From positions 1-11,187 of the forward strand of contig CAZSPL010000131.1 in NCBI GenBank assembly GCA_964608735.1: a DNA stretch of 11,187 bases, written 5' to 3'. Both the position numbers and the translations under genes were made by a program. Below, in pieces: positions 1 through 7,311 of this stretch (its first letter is position 1; each line of letters opens with the position of its first letter). A model generated the notes under the pieces. That model had not been told where the DNA came from and searched no databases. It saw nothing but the letters and a program-made list of their open reading frames with translations. Origin of the DNA: CAZSPL01 sp964608735. GTDB lineage: Bacteria; JAJVIF01; JAPKYR01; CAZSPL01.

Positions 1-1699
1 CATATTCGCTCATATTGTAACTTTCGTAATAGTCCTGGAAATAATCTGAATATGCCTGTCCCCAGGCTGAATACTGGACGTGCATTGGGTGGCCGTAGGA
101 CGAATACGAGCCGAAGAGAACATGGTGCTTGCCCTCGAAGTCCATGTAGTAATGGCTCATAAGCATTGTTGCTCCGGTAACCCACTTGCTCCAGGTCGAT
201 GTTCCATCCCACATGTAGTTTGTGGGATTCTCGATTTCAAAAGTGACCCCGTTGACATTCGTAGTCCCCGCGTAGCCCCCGCCGTGGAGGATTATGTCGT
301 CTCCGCTGTTACCGGGCTCGATGCTCATCAGTGTGCTGTCGATAGCTGCATCGACCACACCGGGAGCCGCCCAGCTCTCGGGGAATGTGAAACGGCTCCA
401 TCCGATGCCGGGGTTGGTAGACCATCCGGCGATGACATCCCCGTTCGGCGACTGGTCGATTACCGGGAACCTCGCGGCATTGGTGTCGACGAGCTCGAAC
501 TCCTCGCTCCAGAGAGCGGTTACCGGGGCTTCATCGTCGACTTCTGTTGTGTGGATGAAATATGCGCTCACGATTTTGCCGGTGAGGAGGCCGCCGTAGT
601 CGACGGCATCGGATTCGATGGTGATGAGCAAATCGAGTTCGCCCGGCGCATCCGGCGTGCAGTCTTCGATGTCGATTTGATATGTGCTGTATCCATCGCC
701 GCCGCCGATGGGAACTGCCGATTCCGTCATTGGAACTTCACCCGGCGCTTCGATGCGGACATTGTTCATGTCGGCATTAAACCAGTCATATACGTCGATT
801 GAGAGGGAGATATCGCCGCCGGCATCGCCGAACTCATTGTAAAGCGAGTTGTCGAGTTCGGTGACTTCGATTCGATACGGCTCGGGGCGATTCGCCTCGG
901 GCGCGAAATCGTCCGGCGCCGAGTATGGCGGATTGCCCAGCGGGAATTGCCACGATGCATCGACGGCGTAGTTGAACACGAGGCCGTCGTCGCCCATCTC
1001 AATTGTGTAGTGGCGCACATTTTTCTGTCCCGCCGAGAAGAGACCGCGATTTTCGATGGTGATGTCGGAGAGCGGGTCGTCGGGGTCGTCCAAATCATCG
1101 CAGAAATATTTATATGCGTTCAGCGTGCAGTTGTAATCGCCGATGGAATCTGGCGCGCCGAGCAGGCCGTCGTTGTATCCAAAAATCGTGCCGGTGTTAA
1201 TCGGAAATTCCGCCGGATTCCACCAGCGTGTGTAGCCGTCGGGATTCAGCAAGCGAGTGTCGCCTTCGCCCGCCATCACGAGGTCGGCGTCGTCGAATCC
1301 GCTTACCGAGCCGTTGCTGATGAATATGCCGCTCACATCGAAGCCGGAGAATTCAGTCAAGCCGAGGAACGGATGCCTTAGCCCGATGCCGGCCTCGATG
1401 ATATTCCCGTTGAACTGAAGCGTTTCAAGGGTCAGGTTCAGAAGCGCGGGTGGTTCGAGGAACGGCAACGCGTTGAGATGCATCTCCATCCCCCTGAGCG
1501 GCACTGCGTCGAGCGTCCCGGCTGCCGGATCGGCGGTGAATTGCCACATACCCCAGAGATAATGCGATGATGCCGCGTCGGCGGATACGCCCTTTACGGG
1601 CTCTTCCGGCGCGACGACATTCGTGCCCCCGCTCGATTAACAGCCGAGCACGGCTGTGAGCGTCAGGATAAGCGCTATAAGAAAAATTTGCCTTGGCAT
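1..1699 (-). pseudogene. Interrupted lipoprotein gene of the three-member family, partial at left edge
   Basis: The ATG at 1697-1699 follows a strong ribosome site (GAGGAGG, 1708-1714, minus strand). It starts a 20-residue lipoprotein signal peptide: charged start, hydrophobic core, then lipobox LTAVLGC with Cys20. Codon 21 is TAA (1637-1639). After it the same frame stays open for 545 more codons to the window edge and clearly encodes protein. A Ser/Gly-rich tether is followed by YLWGMW (codons 47-52), DAVPLRGM, a DVSGI strand motif and DGYTRWW. The intact neighbour at 4259-6541 shares this layout (YLWGMW at 45-50, DVRGI, DGWT, AVDASW). No good restart with a ribosome site follows the stop, so a lipidated product would need readthrough. 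Codon 21 is normally Ser in this context, so a single TCA-to-TAA change would explain it. A real nonsense mutation and a sequencing or assembly error cannot be told apart here. Family assignment is confident, function unknown. Confidence 0.8.
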
Positions 1700-1877
1700 C
1701 GCAATTGCCTCCTCGGAGCATTAAATCCATGGGCATACGCCCTCTATACGCTTAGATGCCTTTTGAACAAGCTACGATGCTCCGTCCTTCATGTTGTTTC
1801 TTCTCCAGTATGAATCGTGGCGGTATTGTAGCATATCGAACGAATGCCTCCTCGCGATAAACGGCGGCAGCCCGCGT

Positions 1878-1908
1878 TTGAATACATCTTTTCCCAAGCT
1901 AATACAAT
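1878..1908 (+). promoter_or_regulatory. Possible sigma-70-type promoter for the 1987-4176 lipoprotein gene
   Basis: TTGAAT (1878-1883) and TACAAT (1903-1908) resemble -35 and -10 boxes but are separated by 19 bases, which is long. They lie about 80 bases before the TTG start, within the 287-base divergent spacer between the first two lipoprotein genes. This is weak motif evidence. The rest of the spacer shows only a short CCTCA/TGAGG hairpin at 1923-1936 and no other gene. Confidence 0.2.
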
Positions 1909-1973
1909 CGAAACGCATCTAACCTCATGGCTGAGGATTAAGGAAACTTTCCCAGAGTTGAAACGGCATTACC

Positions 1974-1980
1974 AGGAGGG
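1974..1980 (+). promoter_or_regulatory. Shine-Dalgarno site supporting a TTG start
   Basis: AGGAGGG lies six bases before the TTG at 1987-1989. It fixes this TTG as the start of the lipoprotein gene, because the signal peptide begins directly there and no in-frame ATG precedes the hydrophobic core. Confidence 0.75.
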
Positions 1981-1986
1981 AGCAAA

Positions 1987-4176
1987 TTGAGAAGCGTACC
2001 CTGGACCATAGCTGCCATTCTTGCGCTGTTAATCATAACGGGATGCTCGGGGGCAAATGCGCCCGTCGAACCGGCGGAGCCACCTGGGACGCTCGTCTCC
2101 GGGGCGTCCTCGCACTCCGAGAGAATACCGCTGGGATTTTATAAGCTCGGTTATGATTTTGAGAAAGGGGAAATCACGGTCGCACTGAACCGCGCCGCCC
2201 TGGGCCATTACAACTGCACCCCTTTTGCCACTCCGCCGGAATGCGATGACTGCATCCAGGTGCATATCGACGAATATGACCCGATCCTCAAGACCGTGCA
2301 GGTGACGGTATCCCTAAAGAACCCGACTCTTCTGACCGTCTATGATGTCAGGGGAATCATGCATGGCGGGCCGGGACTGCAGATGCTCCACAATGACGGC
2401 TACACCAAGCTATGGTCGCCCCTGATAGTCAAGTTTAATCCATTCCTGTTGTACGACATCTGGCCCGAATCCGATTTCGCGCCCGATATCACGCGGGAGA
2501 GAACATATTATCTCAAGTATGAAACCTTTTCCGATCTCTCGATCGATTTCATTATCGACGGATGCTGGCTTGGGCACGGGCTGGAGCCGCCTTACCTGCG
2601 GTTGGATTCGGTGGACGACCAAGACCTCCACCAGAGCTTCGGCACCGCCGAAATCCGCGCGCTGACACATGATTGGATTGAAGAGGGGGAGGAGATTTCC
2701 GCCGAATGCGCGGACCTGTGGGTCGGGGAAAAGTATTTCAATATCATCACGCCGGACTTGAACGGCTTTCATCCCGATTTGTACGGTTTGACGATAACCA
2801 ATGAGCTTTCCGCGCCGCCGGGGGTATACCGGGTCGAGCTTACAACGGTCTCCATTAATTCGGCAATCAAGATCAAGCAGTATGCCGATGTCGAGGTGCA
2901 TCCGGGAGATCCGCCCACATCCTCACTACTTACCGACGGTCATCCCATCGAGGGAATCAATTACCATCGGAACAACCGTTCACAATACGCTCTGCCGTTA
3001 TCGCTCGATGGCGGGGTATCGATATATATAGATGACGATGACAGTAGTCAAGGGGAGTTCCAGTTTTCAGATTTTGTCATCTCAGGCGATGAAACGCTAT
3101 ATGTCGGGTATTACATCTTTTATTTGGATTACATCCAGTACAATTGGCTTTCAAACATCGACTACTATTTGACCGCTTTCCAGTTCGATGATTATGACCC
3201 ACCCACGCATCGTGAGAAGGGCGGACTCCTCGCTATCTTAAACACCACCGGGCTCGATACAATTGCACATGACTCGGATGGCTGGTCTTATTGGAACCCG
3301 GATAATCCGGGACCGGCATACAGCTCGGACAAATACTTCACATATCTGCAGAAAATCTCGCCCTGGCCTGAATCGAAGGCATTGATCTACGGGGCGTGGG
3401 AGTATGAAGTGGATGCCGGCGAGCCATCCTTCCTCGGCGACTGGGAATCCCGGGAATTCCTCGACTTCATCCCTCTTCCGGAAGGGCGGCTCCTGGCTTC
3501 TTACAAGCGCCCGTCGTGGGACACCGAGGATTTCCCGGTGCTGCAGGTTCTCGATTCCGACTATGGGCTTATTCAGGAAATAAACGTTCCCGGTTGGACA
3601 AGGGGATTCGCGTATGACGAAAGCAGCGGGAGAATTTATGTCAGCACCGACAACGGCCTGTATTGCTATGACAACTCCTACAATGCGCTCTGGAATACAT
3701 CGACATTCTGGCCGAGTTTTTCCAATACATTTCCTGTGATAGCCGATGATGGCGCGATCCTCAGGTGCAGCGGAGGTGTTTTGAGGCGTGTCGAACCCGA
3801 CGGTACGCAGGGGGGGCAAGCCGATTGCGGCGCGGTTAACAGACCGGTGATCCTGAACGACGGGACCATCGCGGTCGTAACGGTTTCTGAGATCTTATAT
3901 TTCGATCAGGAATTGAACCAGACCGGGCAGTTCCCGCTTCCGGAATACACCGGGAATTATTTCAAGCCTCCGCTCGTCGGGGCAGACGGAAACATGGCGC
4001 TCGTCCAGAAAAAAGATTTGTATATCGTCGACACGCAGGGCAATATCATCGCGCACAAGCTCCTAACCGGGATGTCCGCGACCGATATCATCGCGATCCG
4101 CCTTGGCCCCGATCACTTATATGTTGCTTTAAAGAAATCCGGTGTCGGGGGATGGATTTATAAGTTCCCCGCGTAA
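1987..4176 (+). CDS. Exported lipoprotein with family N-terminal domain and propeller-like C-terminus
   Basis: The 729-residue product starts at TTG. Residues 1-20 form a lipoprotein signal peptide with lipobox IITGC (Cys20), followed by a Pro/Ser-rich tether to about residue 45. Residues about 50-305 match the shared region of the gene at 4259-6541: PPECDDC (83-89), VQVTVSLKNP (104-113), DVRGI (120-124), NDGYTKLW (136-143), and a closing APPGVYRVEL segment (276-285). The central part (about 310-480) is rich in Tyr, Asp and Trp and I do not recognise it. From about 480 onward, strand pairs with DG turns (SGRIYVSTDNGLYCYD, DDGAILRCSGG, NDGTIAVV, ADGNMALV) resemble a PQQ-type or similar beta-propeller. 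That resemblance is inference. The protein should be lipid-anchored outside the inner membrane. It is convergent with the next gene, and a hairpin follows five bases after its stop. Ligand and role are unknown. Confidence 0.88.
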   Translation: MRSVPWTIAAILALLIITGCSGANAPVEPAEPPGTLVSGASSHSERIPLGFYKLGYDFEKGEITVALNRAALGHYNCTPFATPPECDDCIQVHIDEYDPILKTVQVTVSLKNPTLLTVYDVRGIMHGGPGLQMLHNDGYTKLWSPLIVKFNPFLLYDIWPESDFAPDITRERTYYLKYETFSDLSIDFIIDGCWLGHGLEPPYLRLDSVDDQDLHQSFGTAEIRALTHDWIEEGEEISAECADLWVGEKYFNIITPDLNGFHPDLYGLTITNELSAPPGVYRVELTTVSINSAIKIKQYADVEVHPGDPPTSSLLTDGHPIEGINYHRNNRSQYALPLSLDGGVSIYIDDDDSSQGEFQFSDFVISGDETLYVGYYIFYLDYIQYNWLSNIDYYLTAFQFDDYDPPTHREKGGLLAILNTTGLDTIAHDSDGWSYWNPDNPGPAYSSDKYFTYLQKISPWPESKALIYGAWEYEVDAGEPSFLGDWESREFLDFIPLPEGRLLASYKRPSWDTEDFPVLQVLDSDYGLIQEINVPGWTRGFAYDESSGRIYVSTDNGLYCYDNSYNALWNTSTFWPSFSNTFPVIADDGAILRCSGGVLRRVEPDGTQGGQADCGAVNRPVILNDGTIAVVTVSEILYFDQELNQTGQFPLPEYTGNYFKPPLVGADGNMALVQKKDLYIVDTQGNIIAHKLLTGMSATDIIAIRLGPDHLYVALKKSGVGGWIYKFPA

Positions 4177-4180
4177 GAAC

Positions 4181-4260
4181 AAAAAGCAGGGACAGTCACC
4201 ACTTTTTGTGAGGCCAGTATTCAATAGGGCTGCAGAAAGTGGTGACTGTCCCTACTTTTT
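4181..4260. repeat. REP-like inverted repeat between convergent genes
   Basis: Two 25-base arms (4181-4205 and 4236-4260) are reverse complements at 24 of 25 positions and flank a 30-base spacer. The outer half reads AAAAAGTAGGGACAGT on the minus strand and is followed by CACCACTTT. The same 16 bases occur on the plus strand at 11113-11128, so the element is dispersed. The right arm supplies the first two bases (plus-strand order) of the stop codon of the neighbouring minus-strand gene (4259-4261). Location in a convergent intergenic gap, high symmetry and repetition fit REP/BIME-type elements, which are often moved by RAYT (REP-associated tyrosine) transposases. No such transposase gene is in the window. 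Confidence 0.8.
4181..4260. terminator. Candidate bidirectional transcription terminator
   Basis: The long stem formed by the inverted repeat ends in a run of five T in both directions (4256-4260 on plus, complement of 4181-4185 on minus). It sits five bases after one convergent gene's stop and overlaps the other's. This geometry could end transcription from both sides. The 30-base loop and the A/T base of the stem are less ideal than in classical intrinsic terminators. Confidence 0.5.
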
Positions 4261-6541
4261 ACCACGTTCCGTCCGCTTGCATTTTAAGGAGATATGAATC
4301 CTCATCGCCGTTGGAAGTCTTGTTGGTAATCCCCGTGCCGGGCTGGAAATCGACCACGTCGTTGAATGAGCCGACGGTGTAGACGGCATTGGATGAATCC
4401 CCTACGATGCAGCCCTGCGCGGTGTCCCACTCGGTGCCTCCCCACGTGCGGCACCAGTCGAGCGCGCCGAAGGAATCGAGCTTCGAAAGGAACGCATCCC
4501 TGCTGCCGAGGGCCATATGGCTATCCGTTCCGGCACCGGGGTCGAAATCGCAAGTCAACTGGTACATCCCGGCCGTGTAGATATTGCCATCCGCATCGAC
4601 ATCGATGTCATTCCCGAAATCATCGCCGGTGCTTCCCCACGTGCGGGTCCACTGATACTCGAATGTTGTGGCATACCTTGTGACGAACACATCGTTGCCG
4701 CCTTTTGAAGTGCGGTTGTCGGTGGGGATGTCCGGGTTGAAATCGCATGTGCCGTCGAATATACCGGTGATGCACAAGATACTCCCTGAACTGTCGATGG
4801 CATATGCTTTTGCATCATCAAGCCCGCCCCACGAAGTTACGCCGCTGAATTCGCCGGCATCGGTATACCTTGCGAGGAATGCATCATAGCCGACCGCGAG
4901 GCGGTTGTTCACTCCTATGCCGGGATTGAAGTCGACTATATCAGCGAAGTAACCGACCAGGAATACATTGCCCGCATCGTCGGTCGCGGTATCGTAAGCC
5001 ATGTCGAAAGCCGTACCGCCGACCGCGACGGCCCAGGAGAAGTTGCCGCTGGGCTGGAATTTACTCAGGAAGATGTCATATCCGCCGTTGGATGTGCCGT
5101 TGTATGTACCGGCACCGGGGTCGAAGTCGCATGTGTCCTGGTAGTAACCACAGACATAGATGTTGTTGTAATAATCCGTTGCAATCCCGCTCCCCCCATC
5201 TATTTCGGTGCTCCCCCATGTCTTCGCCCAGAGGAAATCGCCGTTCGCGCTGTATTTGCACAAGAAAATGTCGCTGACGCCGTTGGAGGTGTGATTGTCG
5301 ATTCCCGCGCCGGGCTCGAAGTCGACGGTTTCCTTGAAGCTTCCCGCGACGAGAATATATCCGGAGTAATCGACGGCAACGCTTACGGCGATATCATTGC
5401 TCGGTCCGCCCCATGCTCTTACCCACTTGAGCTCGCCGTTTTTATCGAACTGTGCGAGGAAGCAGTCGGTGTCGCCGTTGGAGAAGCGGTAATCCTGGAA
5501 GACGCCCGGGTCGAAATCCACGGCGCCCTTGAAACGTCCCACCACGTAAACGAATCCCGCCGAGCTGTATGCGACGTCATATGCATCGTCAAAACCATCG
5601 GTCCCGCCCCAGGCCTGGACATAGCCATCCGGAGTGGGGGCGACATGGATAGTGGTCATCTGGTACATGGCCACGCTTGGCGAATCGCTGGATGCCGCTA
5701 TGATGCGGGCTTCGTAATAGCCGGGCAACGCGCCGTTGTTGTTGACGAGGTTCAGCTGCCAGCCCCCGCAGCCGATTTCGGTGAATTGAGTGAAATCCTC
5801 GCCGGTGATTATGGGGCATACAAGGGTGACTTTGTTCGCATTGAATTGCCAGTCGTTGACCTGCAATCTCAGCTTGGCGGATGCTCCCACCGAGTCATAG
5901 AGGATGGATTGCACCTGGTCTTTTATTTCATACGGCTCGCGGCAGTTTCCCGGCCACGATGCATCGACCGCGAAAAGTAGTTGATGGGAGAGGATCGAGC
6001 CGTCGAAGTGGATGTTGAAATTTTCGGTGTGTTCGGCATCGGCTGCGAAGATGCGGTTCGTCTCGGTCTTGGCGTAGGCTATGAACGGATTTATCCATGA
6101 ACCGCCGGGGATATCATGCAGCGCGGTCCAGCCGTCATAGCAGAACAGCTCGATGCCGGCATCGTCGGTGTAGAGGATGCCGCGCACATCGCGTCCGCTG
6201 ATGGGATAGGGGTTTCGCAGTGTCACATCAACTTCCAGCGCGCCGCTGAAGGGGGCGAAGTAGATGAGATCCACGACAACGCAATCGTTGCAGTTGGGGG
6301 GAAGTATCATGCTTGCGACATTGTAGTGCGCGTCGAGACTTCTCACCGGCACGGCATCGATGGCTTGCGTGGCCTCATCGAGGCGGAATTCCCACATGCC
6401 CCAGAGATAGCGGCCGCCCTCGGATTCGCTCGCCGTGGTGGGCGGGTTCTGCGCGGGTTCCACTGGATTGACAGCGTTTCCGGAACACCCGGCTAATATG
6501 ATGATGACAATTAAGATTGATGCCGCAGACAGCTTTCGCAT
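4259..6541 (-). CDS. Lipoprotein with seven SBBP-type repeats (predicted seven-bladed beta-propeller)
   Basis: The 760-residue product starts at ATG six bases after AAGGAGG (6548-6554). The signal peptide has lipobox ILAGC (Cys19), then a Pro/Ser/Glu-rich tether. Residues about 44-307 are the family domain: YLWGMW (45-50), PPNCNDC (81-87), DVRGI (118-122), DGWT (136-139), FAVDASW (190-196). Residues 308-760 are exactly seven tandem repeats of 64-66 residues. Each has a WGG/WGS-like start, a D-x-x-G-N-x-Y-x-x-G strand, a DFxPG turn and a DxFLxK strand ending near Trp. This matches the SBBP beta-propeller repeat family. Repeat 6 also holds DxDxDG (647-652), a calcium-loop-like motif. The protein is expected to be exported and lipid-anchored, probably as a binding or scaffold module; the ligand is unknown. 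A possible -10 box (TAAAAT, 6569-6574, minus) lies upstream, without a convincing -35. Confidence 0.9.
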   Translation of the reverse strand: MRKLSAASILIVIIILAGCSGNAVNPVEPAQNPPTTASESEGGRYLWGMWEFRLDEATQAIDAVPVRSLDAHYNVASMILPPNCNDCVVVDLIYFAPFSGALEVDVTLRNPYPISGRDVRGILYTDDAGIELFCYDGWTALHDIPGGSWINPFIAYAKTETNRIFAADAEHTENFNIHFDGSILSHQLLFAVDASWPGNCREPYEIKDQVQSILYDSVGASAKLRLQVNDWQFNANKVTLVCPIITGEDFTQFTEIGCGGWQLNLVNNNGALPGYYEARIIAASSDSPSVAMYQMTTIHVAPTPDGYVQAWGGTDGFDDAYDVAYSSAGFVYVVGRFKGAVDFDPGVFQDYRFSNGDTDCFLAQFDKNGELKWVRAWGGPSNDIAVSVAVDYSGYILVAGSFKETVDFEPGAGIDNHTSNGVSDIFLCKYSANGDFLWAKTWGSTEIDGGSGIATDYYNNIYVCGYYQDTCDFDPGAGTYNGTSNGGYDIFLSKFQPSGNFSWAVAVGGTAFDMAYDTATDDAGNVFLVGYFADIVDFNPGIGVNNRLAVGYDAFLARYTDAGEFSGVTSWGGLDDAKAYAIDSSGSILCITGIFDGTCDFNPDIPTDNRTSKGGNDVFVTRYATTFEYQWTRTWGSTGDDFGNDIDVDADGNIYTAGMYQLTCDFDPGAGTDSHMALGSRDAFLSKLDSFGALDWCRTWGGTEWDTAQGCIVGDSSNAVYTVGSFNDVVDFQPGTGITNKTSNGDEDSYLLKMQADGTW

Positions 6542-6714
6542 GATCGGCCTCCTTCTGAAGGTAGCTTTATTTTAGCATAGAAGAGCGATGTTGATGCTCG
6601 CTTATCGCATCGATAATTATGAATGGTTGTCGCAAGTGCCATGTCACCGGGCGGAGGGGGTCAGGCGCTATTCACGACGGCCGTGCTCTATGTTGCCGGT
6701 TGGAATGGCGCTTT

Positions 6715-6738
6715 TTTCGGGACAAGGGTGTCCCGAAA
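6715..6738. other. Perfect 10-bp-stem hairpin downstream of the small membrane-protein pair
   Basis: TTTCGGGACA (6715-6724) and TGTCCCGAAA (6729-6738) are perfect reverse complements around a four-base loop. The hairpin starts 53 bases past the stop of the minus-strand gene ending at 6792. In that gene's direction the stem is followed by A residues, not T, so it is not a standard intrinsic terminator. It might protect a 3' end or be an operator. The remainder of the 250-base gap (6542-6791) holds the ribosome site of the downstream lipoprotein gene and nothing else I recognise. Confidence 0.55.
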
Positions 6739-6791
6739 CATCGAAATATGCCCCTTCGAATAAGCGTAACGCGGGCTCGTACAGTATGTCG

Positions 6792-7286
6792 TCACCAACA
6801 ACTTTTATGCGGAGCATTATTCCCGTTCAACCCTTTTTCCGCGTCCTCGATACGCTTTTCATATATCAAATAATTGTTCGAGGATTGCGCATCCCCCATC
6901 TCCCGCGCGACATTCAGCATCTTGAGGAGGTATTTTCGCGCCTCGTCGTATTCACCCTCCGCAATAAGCCGCTCCATTTCTTCATCCTTGAAATCATCTT
7001 TGGGCGGTTGATATGGGAGTATCATCTGCCCCGGCTTCATGCGGATGGCGTTTCCTTTCAGGATACGTTCGCCGGTTTTTTCATGGTCCCTTTGCAAGTG
7101 CATCATTTCGAGGTTGTATGTGATTATCAGGAAAACGATGAGTGTCGGTATGGGCAGGAGGCACGCCGCGATTCCCCACAGGACGCCGTTCATACCGTAA
7201 CGCTCAGCCTTCGTGTAAATGTAGTATATGATGAACAGATAAGCACAGAGGATAAGCAGGGCATATAAATAGAGACGTATCAGCAA
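6792..7286 (-). CDS. Small two-helix membrane protein of unknown function (paralogue of upstream gene)
   Basis: The product has 164 residues from a TTG start at 7284-7286. That TTG is supported by GGTGAT six bases upstream (7293-7298) and by keeping the first membrane helix; the next Met (residue 32) would remove it. Residues about 3-24 and 34-57 are hydrophobic helices joined by KAERYGM. A charged linker with PGQMILPYQPP follows, then a helical module (about 97-153) with the pattern F-x-D-x-E, L-x-x-x-G, EAR, AR-x-M, Y-x-x-x-x-RI. The upstream gene has the same layout and spacing, so the two are tandem paralogues, 25 bases apart and likely cotranscribed. The module start resembles SHOCT-type short C-terminal domains (LL-x-x-G), but this is only a suggestion. 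Both termini of the helix pair are probably on the same side, with the module in the cytoplasm. Confidence 0.78.
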   Translation of the reverse strand: MLIRLYLYALLILCAYLFIIYYIYTKAERYGMNGVLWGIAACLLPIPTLIVFLIITYNLEMMHLQRDHEKTGERILKGNAIRMKPGQMILPYQPPKDDFKDEEMERLIAEGEYDEARKYLLKMLNVAREMGDAQSSNNYLIYEKRIEDAEKGLNGNNAPHKSCW

Positions 7287-7292
7287 TCGTAT

Positions 7293-7298
7293 ATCACC
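7293..7298 (-). promoter_or_regulatory. Shine-Dalgarno site (GGTGAT) supporting a TTG start
   Basis: GGTGAT on the minus strand matches the 3' half of the consensus ribosome site GGAGGTGATC. It stands six bases before the TTG at 7286, which decides this start. It lies in the 25-base gap after the upstream paralogue's stop. Confidence 0.5.
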
Positions 7299-7311
7299 AG
7301 GAATAATTCTA

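Noticed and set aside
80..802. Plus-strand open frame of 240 codons
   Set aside because: It is antisense to the interrupted lipoprotein gene, whose minus frame shows a signal peptide, family motifs and a ribosome site. This frame has no recognisable features.
4259..5620. DNA repeat array or CRISPR in the propeller region
   Set aside because: The repetition is at protein level, with 64-66 residue units and diverged DNA. There are no short identical repeats with uniform spacers.
5291..5980. Plus-strand open frame of 229 codons
   Set aside because: It lies wholly opposite the SBBP-repeat lipoprotein gene and reflects codon bias of the true frame.
6715..6738. Intrinsic terminator for the membrane-protein pair
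   Set aside because: The perfect stem is followed by A residues in the direction of transcription, so the required T-run is absent; kept only as a hairpin.
6588..7268. Plus-strand open frame of 226 codons
   Set aside because: Most of it is antisense to the small membrane protein gene, and its part in the 6542-6791 gap shows no supporting ribosome site or motif.
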